Of a stretch of DNA of 64,000 nucleotides, positions 37,229 to 50,015 are shown one piece after another; positions within the stretch are counted from its first letter, which is position 1; each line of letters starts with the position of its first letter. The translations under genes were made by a program, and so were the position numbers. The DNA lies in contig VZRN01006619.1 of the NCBI GenBank assembly GCA_013397935.1, forward strand, positions 2,562,235-2,626,234, written 5' to 3'. The notes below the pieces were generated by a model. It was not told the DNA's origin. It searched no databases and saw nothing but the letters and a program-made list of their open reading frames with translations. Origin of the DNA: Dasyornis broadbenti (Eukaryota; Chordata; Aves; Passeriformes; Dasyornithidae).

Positions 37229-38396
37229 GGGTTCCAGAGGAGCCATCTGCTTTCAGAGAGAAGTTTATCCTTTGATCCCACCAGAGACTGTAAGATCCCT
37301 CCCTCAGTATCTGCGTGCCTATAGGCAATTTTTGGCCCCAGGTGAAAACGAGCACAGCTCACTCTGGAATATAAATGTACCCACACACCCAGAGAGGGAA
37401 ACCTGCTGATCTGAGCACTGGTTGTTGGTGTCAGCAGCAGTGTATCAATGTCTGAATCGCCATCAGCAACCTCAGGGGCTTGAAAAGGAGCCAGGAGCCT
37501 TCCTGTGCAACCAGCGACGTGCACTGCAGGCCGTGCTGTGGCAGTGGCAGAGGTCCTTGTCACCACCATCAGCTGCCACCAGCCCCTGGCCGTTGTGTCC
37601 CTGCCCTTTCCACTGTGTGGGGCAGGGGAACAACCCAGCAGAGCTAATGCCAAACCACTCTTTTCCCTGGTCCAAGGGCTGCCAGGAGCGACTTAGGGGC
37701 TGATGGGCTGTGTGAAAGGTGCTCCTGTCTGCTCCACACAAAGCCACTTATCAGAGCCAGGAGGTGGGAAAGGGGGAGAGTTACTGTACAAACAGGCATT
37801 CAAGATTAATTGCTTTTCATCTTTGGAGCAGGAGCTGGCCTTTCAGCCCTGGGATACAATAAGGGCCTGTTCTGATTGTATCTGTTCAGGGGCTGTGTAC
37901 AGCCAAGGGTTGTTTGGCAGGGGCAGGCTGAAGTTTTTTGGGAGAAATGAATCCAGCTACCAAGTGCATTGTCCTCCTGGGGCTGGAAACTGTTACAGTG
38001 CTAATGGAAGTGATTACCACGTGTTTACAACCACAAACGGGGTGTTTGCATCATATAATTTCTCTTCTCCCGGGAATTTGTGCTGTGAACCTGTTTTCAC
38101 ACCAAACTCCTACTTGTCATGGTTTGTCACTGCTTGTTGTGCCCTGATCTTGATGATAAATCCTATGTATTTGATAGGGAGATTTATGTGTCAGAAACTG
38201 GTTTGCCAGCTCTGGTGCCTTTCTTATGAATCATGGGACATTCAGTGTTTCCTGTAAAACTTGAGCAATGGCAGGTAAACAATTCCATGAAAATCTCAAT
38301 CTTCATTGAAAAAAATTGTATAGGCTGTCAGAGAAAAAAATATTGAAAAAAATAACTGAAAATTGTCCAAAGGCATGAGCCAAAAAAGCTGATATT

Positions 38397-38421
38397 AAAA
38401 AAAAAAAAAAAAAAAAAAAAA
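38397..38421 (+). repeat. A25 homopolymer
   Basis: An uninterrupted run of 25 A, followed by CCAT and then the assembly gap. It could be the tail of a retroposed sequence or an assembly-edge homopolymer. Confidence 0.9.
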
Positions 38422-38425
38422 CCAT

Positions 38426-38456
38426 NNNNNNNNNNNNNNNNNNNNNNNNNNNNNNN
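38426..38456. other. assembly gap (31 N)
   Basis: Thirty-one undetermined bases between the A25 run and a CR1 end. The size is small and uneven, so it may be an estimated or gap-filled remainder of an unresolved low-complexity stretch. The 75-codon minus-strand frame spanning it is an artefact. Confidence 0.99.
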
Positions 38457-38457
38457 A

Positions 38458-38713
38458 ATCACAGAATCGTAGAACCCTAGAATGGTTTGAGTTGGGAGGG
38501 ACCTTAAATATCGTCTAGTTCCAACTCCCCTGCCATGGGCAGGGACATCGTTCACTAGAACAGGTTGCTCACAGCCCCATCCAGCCTGGCCTTGAACGCT
38601 TCCAGGGATGGGACATCCCAGCTTCTCTGGACTACATGTTCCAGTGCCTCACCATTCCCACAGTAAAGAATTTATTCCAAATATCCCATCTAAATCTACT
38701 CTTATTTGATTCA
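38458..38713 (-). mobile_element. CR1 LINE, 3' end
   Basis: The plus strand begins TCACAGAATCGTAGAACCCT and continues through ATGGTTTGAGTTGGGAGGGA, CCATGGGCAGGGACATCG, CCATCCAGCCTGGCCTTGAA and TTCCAGTGCCTCACC to AATCTACTCTTATTTG. This is the reverse complement of about 255 bases of avian CR1 3' end. Its 3' terminus abuts the assembly gap, so the target-site flank on that side is not visible. Confidence 0.95.
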
Positions 38714-41700
38714 CTGCTATGGAACACCTGATGGTAAACATCCTGAGAGCTCCTTGTGAACCAGATTTTACCATAAGATTCGTGAAACAAAAATCATGGA
38801 TTGCACTGCAGTGATGATGACTCTGGACCACAGGAGGATAGGGTGTCTAAATGGGCCTGTGCAGGCAGCTGTGTCACAGCTTTTAGAGTCACCACACATC
38901 CACTTCACTCCAATGCTCTTCCCACCAGCCACAAAATGCAAAACCTTTTGTTCAAATCCCAGCTGCCTCATTCAGTGTAAGCTGCTCTTCTCCTGTGATG
39001 GGCTGTCTGCTCCCAGTGTTGATTCCAAAATGCCAGTCAAAATGCAGTCAGGTTCCTACCTGCTCCTCTGCCCCACCTCTCTGCAGAGGAAAGAGGCACC
39101 TCTGAACCTGACAGTGTCCTTACCCTGCCATTATGTGCCATGTTAGTAACTGATGCCAAGAAATGGGAAATGTCTTCCTTTACTGGGCTGAATTATGGTT
39201 ACACCCTCCTAAAATAGTATGTCTGTTTGCAAAAATGTCAGCAGGTAGTGAAGGAATTTGAGGTTGTTTCTGACATGAAGCATTTTCGTTTTTGAAGTGG
39301 TTCCAGACTCTAACTCTATTGTTCTGATTTAACCATACCTTCCCCCAAATTTGCATGGCAGGAAATAAAAAACCTCTTCAGTTACTTAATTCAAAGCACG
39401 TTACAGTGAGTTGCCAGCACAAACCCGTACTGACTTGTGGTTGAGTTCAGTGCTTATCCGTATTGACCAAGGAGGTACACACAGACCAAGTTAAAAAACA
39501 GGGCAAATAGTGTCCTTATGGGACAATATATCTTTATATTGGCCAGAAATCTCAAGTTAATTTTTCTTATACCTTCAGAAGGGAAAAAGTAAAAAACAAT
39601 AAAGAGAAACAAGCACATTTTTAAAGATGGGAAAGATATAATTTTTAAGGCAACATGGTAATTTTTCTGATTTCAAAACCACTTGCCTCATTGATTTTTG
39701 ATCCAAACCACATACACTCCACATAAAAAATACAGCCTATGCCTATAGGACATTTAAAAATATACACTCTTTAGCTTTATTCCTTTGTCAATAGAGCATG
39801 TGTCAGTGTGGAAGAAAAAAATCAGAAATAATAAAAATTATGAGAGGGGATTATCTGCATTAGTCCAGGAGGTGCTGTGGAATCCCACAGCTGGGGATGG
39901 ATCATGGTCTCAGGCAGATGATGGGGAAGTCAATAGGTTCTTTGTCCCTGGTTTCAGTGAGGCTTTCATTTGCTTTGCCTCTGCCAAGGATCATCACATG
40001 AAGTGTGTTGCTAAAATTATGCTAATATACCACTGTTTTTTATCTTGTAGTCCACAGAGTGTTAGTGACCAGAACCACTGAAATTCAGGATGGGAAAGAT
40101 GTGACAACACTGTAACCAATATTTTTTGCCAAACTGATCTCAGTCTTGTGCAGCTGAATTTCCCCTGTTAATCTGAGATCAGGACACTTTGTGTAGAGCT
40201 TCACCCAAACCCAGCTGAGAGCAGGAGCCGAATTCCTCATCCACAGCACTGAGCTTTAATTTGTGCCCATTAAAATTTAGAGTCTCCTCGTTTCAATGGC
40301 TTTCCCTGTGTCAGTATGCATTCCTAAGTAATTCTACCATTAAAATAACATCTCAGTGTCTTTTGGTATCGGTCATCTCATCTGCTTACCTCACTTGATC
40401 CTTCCCCCCCAACCTGGGGTCACTGCTGGGGTTCCCTTCTGTCTCCTGTGTTGTTGGAGGCAGAACTGATTGCACTCCTGATGCAGATGGGCTGGATGAG
40501 CAATAGGATTGTGGCAGCCTCCTCCACTCACAAAGATTCACTTTTGCCCATGCAGCCAGGAATCCTTTTGGGTATGGAGTGTTGTATTGCCTTAAAGCAA
40601 GCTCACTGAGGAAAAGAGAGCCCCTTGTGACTGAACACTTGCAAAGTGTTTCAAGGGGTTTCTTCTCTTCAGTCCTTGTGGGACAGTGCAGAGGAATCAG
40701 GCGCTGTCCTGGAGAAGGCAGATGGATCAGATGACCCCTCTGGGTCCTTTGGAATCCTGTTTTGTGTGGATACTAGAGTACAGCAACCTCAGGGTCACCA
40801 TTGATCTCCAGCGTGCTTTTGTTTTCAATTTTCTATATATTGTAAAACTTTGCAGCACTCAACAGGCTGCGGATCTTGATGTTTTGGGAGCACACAGAGT
40901 CATTTGTTTAGGCTGTACAATTAAACCAAATGGCTATATTTGAAATTCATTTATCACAATTAGTTTGGGTAGACTGAAATTGCAAGTACATGACTGCTTC
41001 TTGGGAATCATGATGATTTTTAATATCCCCATCCTTGACACTCCTGTGTTGAAGTTCCTCTGAGTTACCTCCACAGAATTAAGTAATTGCCATTGATAAA
41101 TCTGTGTTGTGTGTTCTCATGCATATTATGGAAAAAGGCTTTACATTCTCTTACGTCCTGTTGACTCCACATAGAGATGCACAGGAAATACAGGCATTCC
41201 TCCTGCTCTGGCTAAAGGAATTCATGTGTCCTGCTTCACTCCACCTCTGAAAGCTCGCCTTTGAATTGCTAGCAGCTCAAAACATGCTGCATCACATAGC
41301 TTTCCTGCATGTTCCTAAAATACAAATCCAAAACAGGTTTGGGATTAAATGCTTTCCCTTGGGCGCTCTTAAATCATGTTAAAAAATGAAGCTAGGGTAG
41401 GAGAGCATTTCATAATCGACATTATTTATTTTCTTTTCCTTGCGATAAAACCTTGATCCAAAACTCATTAGAGACAACAAGAAAACACTCCTACTCCCTC
41501 AGTGGGTGAGAGTCCAGAGGCCCTGTGTGGAATCGTACCTTTCTGCTGACTCACTTGGGCTTTTTCCTGGCACTTTGGTGGAACGCCTGGAGATCCTTAT
41601 CAGCTCCATCAGACCCCGCTGGGGCTGTGGCAGGGCTGTCAATGCAGCGGTGGCAGCATCCAGTGGAAGTGTTTACGAGAGAGCACACCTGGCTCTGGGT

Positions 41701-43464
41701 AGGTGTGTTTGTTCAGGTGGTGCTGGGAAGCCTTGTCTCCTGACTGGAAGCCAAACGCCTCCCAGCTCAATGAGCTGCAGCACCGAGATGTTTGCTCTGG
41801 GCTCACCGCCCGCCGCGGGCCAGCCCTGCCCTGCCAAGGGATGCCGTTTGCCTCCAGAGGCTGCCGGCACGAGGAGATGGGCTTGTTAGTGCTCCGTCCT
41901 TTGAGGCTCCTTGGCAGCTGCAAACACAAGATTGCCTCCTCAAGAACAGAGAGGAGGAGAAATGTGGGGATTAGGGAGGAAGTGGTGACAAAAAAAACGC
42001 TGGCTGGAATGTTTGTGCCAGCAACAACAGGTTTCCCCATTTTTCTGTGCTCGTCTACCATGGTCTTGAGGAAGTGGAGCAGTATCTCTGGATAAAAATA
42101 AGAGATTAAGGTGGTGGAAAGACCACTGCTCTCCTGATGCTCTTTTCAGAGCATTGCCCTCAGGAAAAATGTTTTTATACAACAAAGTCATTAACATGAT
42201 GATCTGATCCAGGACACTGTGCCTTCAAGGGTTTGGTCCTACTCTTCTCCACCCTAAAGTTTCCTGTGCAAAAGATGGAGTAAAGGAGTAGCTCTTCCAT
42301 GGGGTACAGCCCTACAGAATCATCAATGGGGCAGTAGTGATAAAAGTGGAGCTCATTACCTGTTGTTTAAAGGGCTTTTGTCTGGAATTTTAGAGGCAAC
42401 AGCTGGGGTGCAATGTAACCAGGTACATGGAAATGCAAACTTCCCTGGAGAGCAAGGATGGATCAGCAGCCCTCCAGGTGTGTCAAGACTTCTAAACCTC
42501 TCTAGACTCACTTTCAGACCTTTCTGTGGTGTCTTATTTGGGCAGTGGGTCTCCTGGCAATCCAGAAGAGCTGGTGACCTGAACTGCTCAGGTCATCTGA
42601 GTTTATTCTTGAGCTTACAGATGACAGCTGCTTAGAGAAGGGGCCTGACAACACATTGCTCAATTACAGTAGAAGCTGGCTTCAGGAACATGCATCCCAC
42701 TTGCAGGCTGAGATTGTATATGAACAATAGGAAATTATTGCCCAATGAGCTCTGGATTCATCGGCTTCTAAGCCATAAGGTCACTGCAAAGACCTCATTC
42801 AAGATTGCTTAAATTTTCATGGAACTGTTTACTTTGAGAGGGGAACCAACAAGGAAATGATGGACAGAATTCAAAGGAGGGAAATATTTGGAGTTGTAGA
42901 GCTGTAAGCTGCTCTCAGCCTATCTGTGCAGGTTACAGGCACAGCAGGGAACAGAGTGTGTTAAATCTTCACTAGATATGGGTGAAAAACCAAACCTACA
43001 AGTAGTCATTATTATTAAACACTGTACAGAATTAGGGTTGGAAGTCCAGGAAAAGGTTTTTAACTTGTTGTAAAATGACTTATCAAGTTATGTGAAATTG
43101 GTGAAATTGGCTTGATTTGCAGAATTAAGTGTTGGTAGGGAACAAATTCTTGGAAGAGCTCCATTATAACTGCCTCCGGAAAATTAATAAGGAGCCTGAA
43201 TGAAAGACACAATATTATAATCCCCAACTGGAGAAGTCTAAGTGTCAAATCCCAGGACAGACACTGCAAATGGCTTAGAAAACAGCAGTCACTCAGGTCA
43301 AGGAGAACAAATAACCACGTCTGGAAATTGTCTCGGTGCCACTCATCTCGGTAGGAAACGACACAAAAGTGATGATGAAACAGAGCAGATTGCAAGTTCT
43401 CCCTGGGAGGTGGGAAGCCCATGGGAACAGGCTTAGACAACTTCACTAAAAACAACCAGACAAA

Positions 43465-43477
43465 TTTTTTTTTTTTT
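43465..43477 (+). repeat. T13 homopolymer
   Basis: Thirteen T followed by ATTATA; low-complexity sequence with no recognisable element attached. Confidence 0.9.
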
Positions 43478-43619
43478 ATTATACAGAATAATATATTACC
43501 TTGAAATTAATGTGTGCATTCACATGGCCAGGTGGCTTACTGTAAGACTGAGATGGCACAGAATTACAACCGGAAAAGAAATCCATCTATAAATAAGGGC
43601 ATTCACCTTGGATAATTGA

Positions 43620-43800
43620 TAGATTGTGTCACAAAACATCCCGCAGCTTTCCTGACAGCCTGTGAGTTTTCCTCAGCAGACACCGTCGTGGTTTCATAGT
43701 TGACTGTCTGATCACTTCAGCGTTATCACATCGAGTCCTTGCCAAGTTTTGTGGTGTTTCCTGTTTACAAAAACAGGAAATTGCTGGAGCAGAAAGGGCA
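43620..43800. promoter_or_regulatory. candidate regulatory block with FOX-like site inside a perfect hairpin
   Basis: TTTCCTGTTT (43757-43766) and AAACAGGAAA (43771-43780) are exact inverted repeats around ACAA. The site TGTTTAC (43762-43768) fits forkhead factors and CAGGAA fits ETS factors. Upstream, CACCGTCGTGG and CAGCGTTATCACATCGAG keep several CpGs within 60 bases. Function is inferred from motifs only. Confidence 0.25.
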
Positions 43801-45889
43801 GGTTGCAACAACTCATTTGTTGCTGTTGATTTTTTCCCTACCCTTCACTAACTACCTTGAAATAAAAATAGATGTTGGTGACAGTGCCCTCCCTGTGCAT
43901 GCAGCACAGAAAGGGATGTGCTTCACTGCCTTTTGTGCTGGCATTAGGCTGTGCTGTCATTCATCCATGTGGAGCCATGCTCTGTTTCACTCACTGCCTT
44001 TTCTTCTTGTAAAGGCAAATCTATCTCCTGTATTACTTCTAATCAATGTGGAACTTAATGCAATCCCTGTGTTGCTTACTTCTCCATCTGAATGGTGTCT
44101 GCAGCTTCCCCAAAATTATAGCACATTCATTAATTTGACTATAAACCATTTGATGATTCTATGCTGTGTACGCTCTTTATAAACCAACTCAGAGGCCTGA
44201 ATACATTTTCTTGCTGTCTGAGCCTTTTGAGGTGCTACCCTGGCTGGGAAGATGGAGGCTGTTTGGTCTCTAACATGCAAGGCCATGGATGGTTTAAATC
44301 CAAGTTCAGAGGCTGTAGATGGAGCTGGGATGGTTAAGGGAGCTCCTGAGCATTCTGCAGGATTTGATCTCACTGGTTTGGGAGAGTCTTGTCCCAGCAG
44401 GTGTTGCAATCTGGGACTTGAAGCAGGGAGAGACATCACAGCAGTTTCAGTTACGATTACTAAACTTGTCATTTAAATGCTGGTTGGACCTAAGAAATAA
44501 AAAGTTAGGTTTTAACATTAAGAAGAAAGGCAGCGGAAGAGAGAAACCTTGAACACCAGATCATTTTGCAGCTGGGGAGTGAAAGCTGACCTTCTCCTCC
44601 TTGAATTGCTCTGTTAACCAGGGTACCAAGCATTGGGCTTCCATGGATATCAGTATAAACCACCTATTGTAGTGAGGCAGGGAAGCTGTTAAACACGGGA
44701 CATTTTCTGCGGTCCTACCCTAGCAAATCCTGCTGTTAATTTTGAGGCTGACAAGGTGACATCCTCTCGGTCTGGGGCAGAAGGAAGACTGAATCCTTTG
44801 TGTAGGTGCTGAGACATCACCTACCCTCGTCCATCCCCTGCACAGAGCTGGTCCTTGCCCCTGGACCTTCCATGGGCAGTGGTGGCCCCCTCCAGCAGTC
44901 TGCTGGCACCCATGGGCTGAGCTCCCAGCTCTCCCAGGCTGTCTGGGGAAACTGTTTTGAGAAAGGGCCTTTTTCTCGGCTCCTTAAGGATTTTCAACAA
45001 AAGAGCTTGAAAGGGAAAACCGACAAGGGCTGCTTCCAAAGGAGCCTTGGCAGCACCGTCTTCCCAGCCTTGCAGCCCATGCAACCCCACTGGCTTGAGA
45101 GGTGGCCTCAGGCAAGGTTGCCACAGCTCTGAGGCCATGGTGAGCTTGGACTATTTTCCATGAGATTAAAAAAGAAAGGAACAGAAAAAAGCCCCAATTC
45201 CAGAGAGAGCTGTCGTCTCTGGGAGGATTTCATGCAGTCCCTGAGCCTGGGAGCAGAAGGGTTGCAGAGCTGGGGTGTGCAGGGCTGGGAAGCCTGTGTG
45301 CTGCAAGCACAGATGGTTTGTCACCTGGGATTTTCTCCGAGGGGTTGTGGATCTTGTGGACCTGGAACTTCTTGGTCATGGGTGCTTTGTTCATCATCAA
45401 AAAGCCCTTTGTAACCGAGCCATCTCCATCCAAGGATGCCACAGCCCCTGTCCACTCTCCGGGGCTCCCTTTGTTTCAAGGACTTTGTCCACAGTCCAGG
45501 ACTCCCATTATTTCCACAACTTCCTGGTGAACACAATGGAGGCTAAACTGGTACTTGAAGAACACAAGGAAAGGAGAGACCCCCTCACCCCTTCATTCCC
45601 CAGGTGCTCTGGGACATTGAAATATCTGGGCTTTTTGTGGAAAAGCAGTTTTCCTTGAGCACCAGCCTGTGCTGCTGGCAGAAGCATCCCTGTGTAGCTG
45701 TGCTGACACACCAGCTCCAGCCTGCTCTGCTGTGCCTTCCCCGGGGCAGTGCTGGCCGTCCAGCCCTGGCTGGCACAGCCCTCTGCTCTCCCCGCCAGCC
45801 CGTTAGCATTACAATGGGGGAAAACAGGGAAATACGGCTCTTCTGGTGTGAAACTGGAAGGAAAACCCCGCCAGAGAGCTGGAGGAAAT

Positions 45890-46030
45890 GAGGCCTTAAT
45901 ACACAAAGGCAATGGGAACTGGAGCATTTTTGAGGATTTAGCCTTAAAATAGTGCACAAGGTCACAGTGGCAAAGCAAGGCTCGGACCTCCAGACCTTAC
46001 AGAGAAGTGGGATCTCTTCCTCCACCCCAG
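45890..46030 (-). repeat. MIR-type CORE-SINE relic, antisense
   Basis: The plus strand reads GCACAAGGTCACAGTGGCAA, then AGCAAGGCTCGGACCTCCAG. This is the antisense of the MIR head-core junction (CCAAGGTCACACAGC, GGCAGAGC, GGATTCGAACCCAG). The preceding GAGGATTTAGCC may be remaining core. Boundaries are approximate. Confidence 0.6.
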
Positions 46031-48389
46031 GACTGTGAGAGGAGCTGTATAGCAAAGGTTGTCTCTTGCTTTTCCTTGGATTTAGAAGCTCTCCCTTATG
46101 GATCCTACCACACACCCCTCAGCTGGGGATTCTCTTGAGGCAGCAACAGCAAAGCTGAGCAAACAGAGGCAGCTCTGCCTGTGAGCCTGTGGCAACTACA
46201 AAACACCAAGAAAATGGCATGTTTTAACAGGAGCAGGAGAGCCTGGGTTTGTGCTGCTGAAGCAACCTCTCCTGGCAGAGCACGTCAGCTCTCTCCAGCT
46301 GATAGATGCAGGCAGTCAGCAGCGTCTGGGGAAGGGCAGCACATCCCAGGTGTCTGGGTATCCTTTATACAGGGAGAGCCAAGATTGTCCTTTTTAGCTC
46401 GAGCCAGCCCTTCCTCTCACATAACATGCTAGAGAAGCACAGGAAGAAGATATATCCATCATCCAAGAGACCCCATGGGAGCAGACATCTGTCTTTTGGA
46501 GGGACCAACATTGCTATAGCAGATTGCCGTGAAATCCTCTCCCCTGGCTGTGGCTGTGAGTGCTACAGACCGGTCAGGTCTTCCACAATGAGGATAAGCA
46601 TGTGCCTGTCTCAGTGTTGGCTGCCCAGAATTAGATGTGTAATCTGAATTATCCTCTCAGGAGCCCTCCAATGAGACCTGGTCTATGAGACACCCATGTC
46701 CCAGGAAGGATACTGAGGTTGATCCACTTTGCTGGACCATGTTTGGAGGAGCAGCAGGTAGACAAGACATGGAGGGATGGAAAAGACACCCAGTCACTTG
46801 CCATTTCTAATCTGGGGAGAAAAAACAATCTTTGTGGACCTCAGTAAATTTAAATGCCCAAATAAATATTTCTCTTCAACTTAAAACCAGAAGTGGCATT
46901 TTCTACGTTTATTTTCTTTTTGGTCCTTGATTGTATTCCACCAACAGAATGAAGAGCAGGACACATTTTCCCACCACCAAAATGTGAGAGAAAGACATGG
47001 AGAAAAGAATGAAATTATTTTGAAATTTTCTTGAGACACTTCTGGTTTAATTGCAAAATAGTTTGCAAAATGAAAAATGTGATTTCATATGGATTGAAAA
47101 CTATATGAAATGCTTTTTGGAGTTGTACTGAATCTAAGCTAAATGTTTCCATTTTAATATGGTGAGGAGGAAAGGAGTAAAACACAGAGAAACAAAGAAA
47201 TCAAAACCAAAATGGAAACTTTCTGTATCATCAGGAACTTCTTTTTTAATAAAATGAAAATGTTTCACAACTCCATTTTCTAAAAGAAGCTAAACAGAAT
47301 TTGATCAAATTATAATCAGGTTAAAATAAAACTCAAATAACAGTGTTTTGGCAATTTATTAAACGAGATCCTTAGCATCCTGTGTTGATTTATTAAGAGA
47401 TGATCTATGTAAGAACAGCATTAGGAAGCTCTGAAACACAGAACCTCTTAGGAATGAGCTTCTGCCCCACCAAATCATCACAAGCAATAAAGTGAAATAC
47501 CTGGAGTTAAATGAGCTTAACTAAGAGATGATGGATGTGTCTGGGGCTTAGCTGGACCTGTTCTCAATTGTTTCATTTTACTGACAAAATTCTAAGCAGG
47601 TTTGTGGTAATTTGAAAGGGCAGGAAAATCACTTCTCCTTTAAGTTTGGAAGGTGCCTAGCAATTTTTTTTCTCCATTCTTCTCTTCCTCAGCCTTTACT
47701 TTATCTTCACTGTTCGGAGATCTGGCACTATCAGAAAACCAAACGATGTGCAGATTTCCCTGTTAATAGCTGTGGATCTTGAGGAGCTTTCCAATAGACT
47801 TATTTTTGTCCATGGGAAAAAAATTGAGAGGGATGTTCCTGCAGCTGATAGAAATAATGCCAATGCGTGTTGTTTGGGGGAAATATACTGCATAAGTTCA
47901 ATTACAAGTTAACAATTGTTTGTGGATTTCTGTCATGGGATATGTAGCCGCTTTTATCACAAAGCAATAATCAAAATTACATGTGCTCAGGCACATCCCA
48001 AGACAATCTCTTTACTCAGCAAATCTACACAAAAGGGCCTTTTTCCAGCTGGGCACTGTGTCTAGATTCCTTATGGAAAATGGTTACAAGCTTTTAGCTC
48101 CAACTTTGGCTCAGTTTGTATCCCACAGAAAGCCTGGCTTTGCTTTTGGAGCCCTGAGAGGCTGAGAGAGGTACTTCACATGAATTTGCAAGTGTGAACC
48201 TTGACTGGGTGGTGGATCCTGTGCCTGCACTGCCGGCACATCACTGCTGTGTGGGAAGAAGAGCTTACTGCCAGCCAAAATACAGGTGCACAGCGCTGCC
48301 CCTGCAGCCTACAGATGACAGGCATCCAAGAAACGAGGGAAATACACTGTGGACTGTAATTAGGCCCAGAGGGCTGATACTTCTTCCCA

Positions 48390-48840
48390 TTTTCTGAAGG
48401 TTCTTATGTTTTATCGAGTCATATTATCTCTTTTAAGACCAATCTCGCTCAGGGTCACCGGATAGCAGGGCCAGGCCAAGCACAATAAAATAAACTGGGC
48501 TGCTAATTTGAAGCAGATTTCTCCAGCTCCGTGGCGCACATGGCAGGACATCGCACTTCCAAACCGGACACAGGCTTCCTGGCCCAGCCAGAATAAACTG
48601 GGTTGCAGTCATACCTCAGAATAAACTTCAGTAAGTTTAATAAACATTATATTTAAATGTGCGCGGCTCTGTGTGCAAACCGCTGTGACCAAGCTGAAGC
48701 AAACTGCAGCTTGTGTTACAAGCACTGTGGAAGTATCAGCATTTGGCTGTTTTAAAAGCCCACTGTTTGTACTACCAAGCAACAAGCGCTCCAAATAAGA
48801 AGCCATAGCAGACCTCACCTCCTCCTGACGCCTACTGTCT
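48390..48840. promoter_or_regulatory. candidate conserved non-coding element
   Basis: About a dozen CpGs in 450 bases (for example GTGGCGCACATGG, TGTGCGCGGCTC, AAACCGCTGTG, CAAGCGCTCC). AATAAACTGGG occurs at 48489-48499 and at 48592-48602, and related AATAAAC cores follow at about 48620 and 48640, resembling forkhead-type sites. It is non-repetitive with mixed GC and AT blocks. No frame looks coding. Confidence 0.3.
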
Positions 48841-50015
48841 AATGGAGACCAGATGCAGGAGGATATCTTGCCTGCAGTGAGTCAAAAAGTTGGGATGCCT
48901 CCAAACACGGTGGTACAGGGACCTGGTAATGCAAGGCACAGCCACTTGCCTCTTTTGTGTAGGTTAATTTAGTCAGTCTGATTCCTCTGACTTGCCTGAT
49001 GAGATTTATTCTAGTTTGAGATGTTTGTTTGTTTGGGGTTTTTTTTGCCATTTCTGTTAAAATGTTTTTGACTGGAAGTTCCCCTGTAATTCCCTGGGTT
49101 ATTCTCATGGTGACTGCAATGTTCAGGCTCAGGTGTAGTCATTCTACTGAAAATGAAAAATAGCAGCTGTTTATGTTCAATGGCTATTCAGGTTAAAGAA
49201 GTTATTCCCCTTGATCAGAAGACAAGAGGAGTTTTGGGTGAGGGAGAGCAGTGATTCTGCATATGCCAGAACACACTGTCCTCCTTGGGAAACCAAAGGA
49301 GGAGAGTCTACATGAAAATATTTGTCACTGGGTAAAAATGGATTGGAAGTATTTACTCAGAAAAGAAGTAGTAAAAATGGCTGCCCTCAAATTAGAGGAT
49401 GCACTAAGTGGCCTCCTGAGGCAACAGAATTGAGACAGATATTTTAAATGCTGATAGAACACCAAGATTAGATAGTCTTAGGAGAAAATTTTAATATTTT
49501 CTATGCAGGACAGTGTTGGAACTTAAAATTATTTGAAAAATTAGAGACAGAGACCCTAAAAAAGGTAAGTGAGCAGAAAAAGGAGGGGAGCAAATCAGGA
49601 AGGACAAGACACTCCACTTTGGCACAGATAATTGTCCCAACCAATACAAGAAAAATTGATTAGATAGCAAAATATCTAGGGGTTGCAGTGAGACACAACC
49701 TGATCAGAGTAAAAAATGTCACACTATCCTAAGGACATGGAGGTCATGGAGGTGTATATAAGCATCAAACTTCCATGAAGGAATGTTTGCATCCTGCTTA
49801 ACACTGGCAAAACCTCTGACTGTGTTCAGTCCTGAGTCAGCTCCAGTACATGGAGTGTTGCTAGAAAGGGAAAGGCTGTAGACAGCTTTTTATTCCTGAT
49901 GTCTATCATGCACAGAGCAAGATATTATCTGTTCATGACCATTTTTCTTTTCTGTGCTCTGTGTGAGTCCTGCATTTATTTTTTATTCTTATGCATCTTT
50001 GGTTAGAAACACAGA

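Larger units (their letters stand above)
32721..38396. other. unique non-coding sequence, including two long chance frames at 37.0-38.3 kb
   Basis: No gene is recognised. A 207-codon minus frame (37030-37653) and a 184-codon plus frame (37703-38257) are the longest in the window. The first contains a His run that is simply the antisense of the (GAT)n repeat, and neither shows a domain. A TATT-type run lies at 33929-33954. 34.09-34.33 kb is listed separately. Confidence 0.5.
38714..45889. other. unique non-coding sequence, GC-richer near 41.5-41.9 and 44.8-45.1 kb
   Basis: No gene is recognised. Overlapping frames of 127, 130 and 140 codons at 41506-42095 lie on both strands in a GC-rich, stop-poor patch (with a short CCGCCCGCCGCGGGCC core near 41808). 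They look like chance. The 147-codon frame at 43739-44182 is also unassigned. C8 at about 40404-40410 and T13 at 43465-43477 are the notable homopolymers. Confidence 0.5.

Noticed and set aside
37030..37653. 207-codon minus-strand frame
   Set aside because: No domain, a histidine run that is the antisense of a GAT microsatellite, no splice context, and an overlapping frame of 126 codons on the same strand.
37703..38257. 184-codon plus-strand frame
   Set aside because: No recognisable family, irregular composition, no supporting signals. It is long but plausible by chance in 64 kb.
38328..38555. 75-codon minus-strand frame spanning undetermined bases
   Set aside because: It crosses the assembly gap and a poly(A) run and is an artefact.
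41506..42095. 127- to 140-codon frames on both strands
   Set aside because: They coincide with a GC-rich patch, and several phases are open at once.
45508..46115. 156- and 176-codon minus-strand frames in two phases
   Set aside because: Two overlapping phases and two plus-strand frames are open over the same DNA, which shows a stop-poor stretch. Part overlaps a SINE relic.
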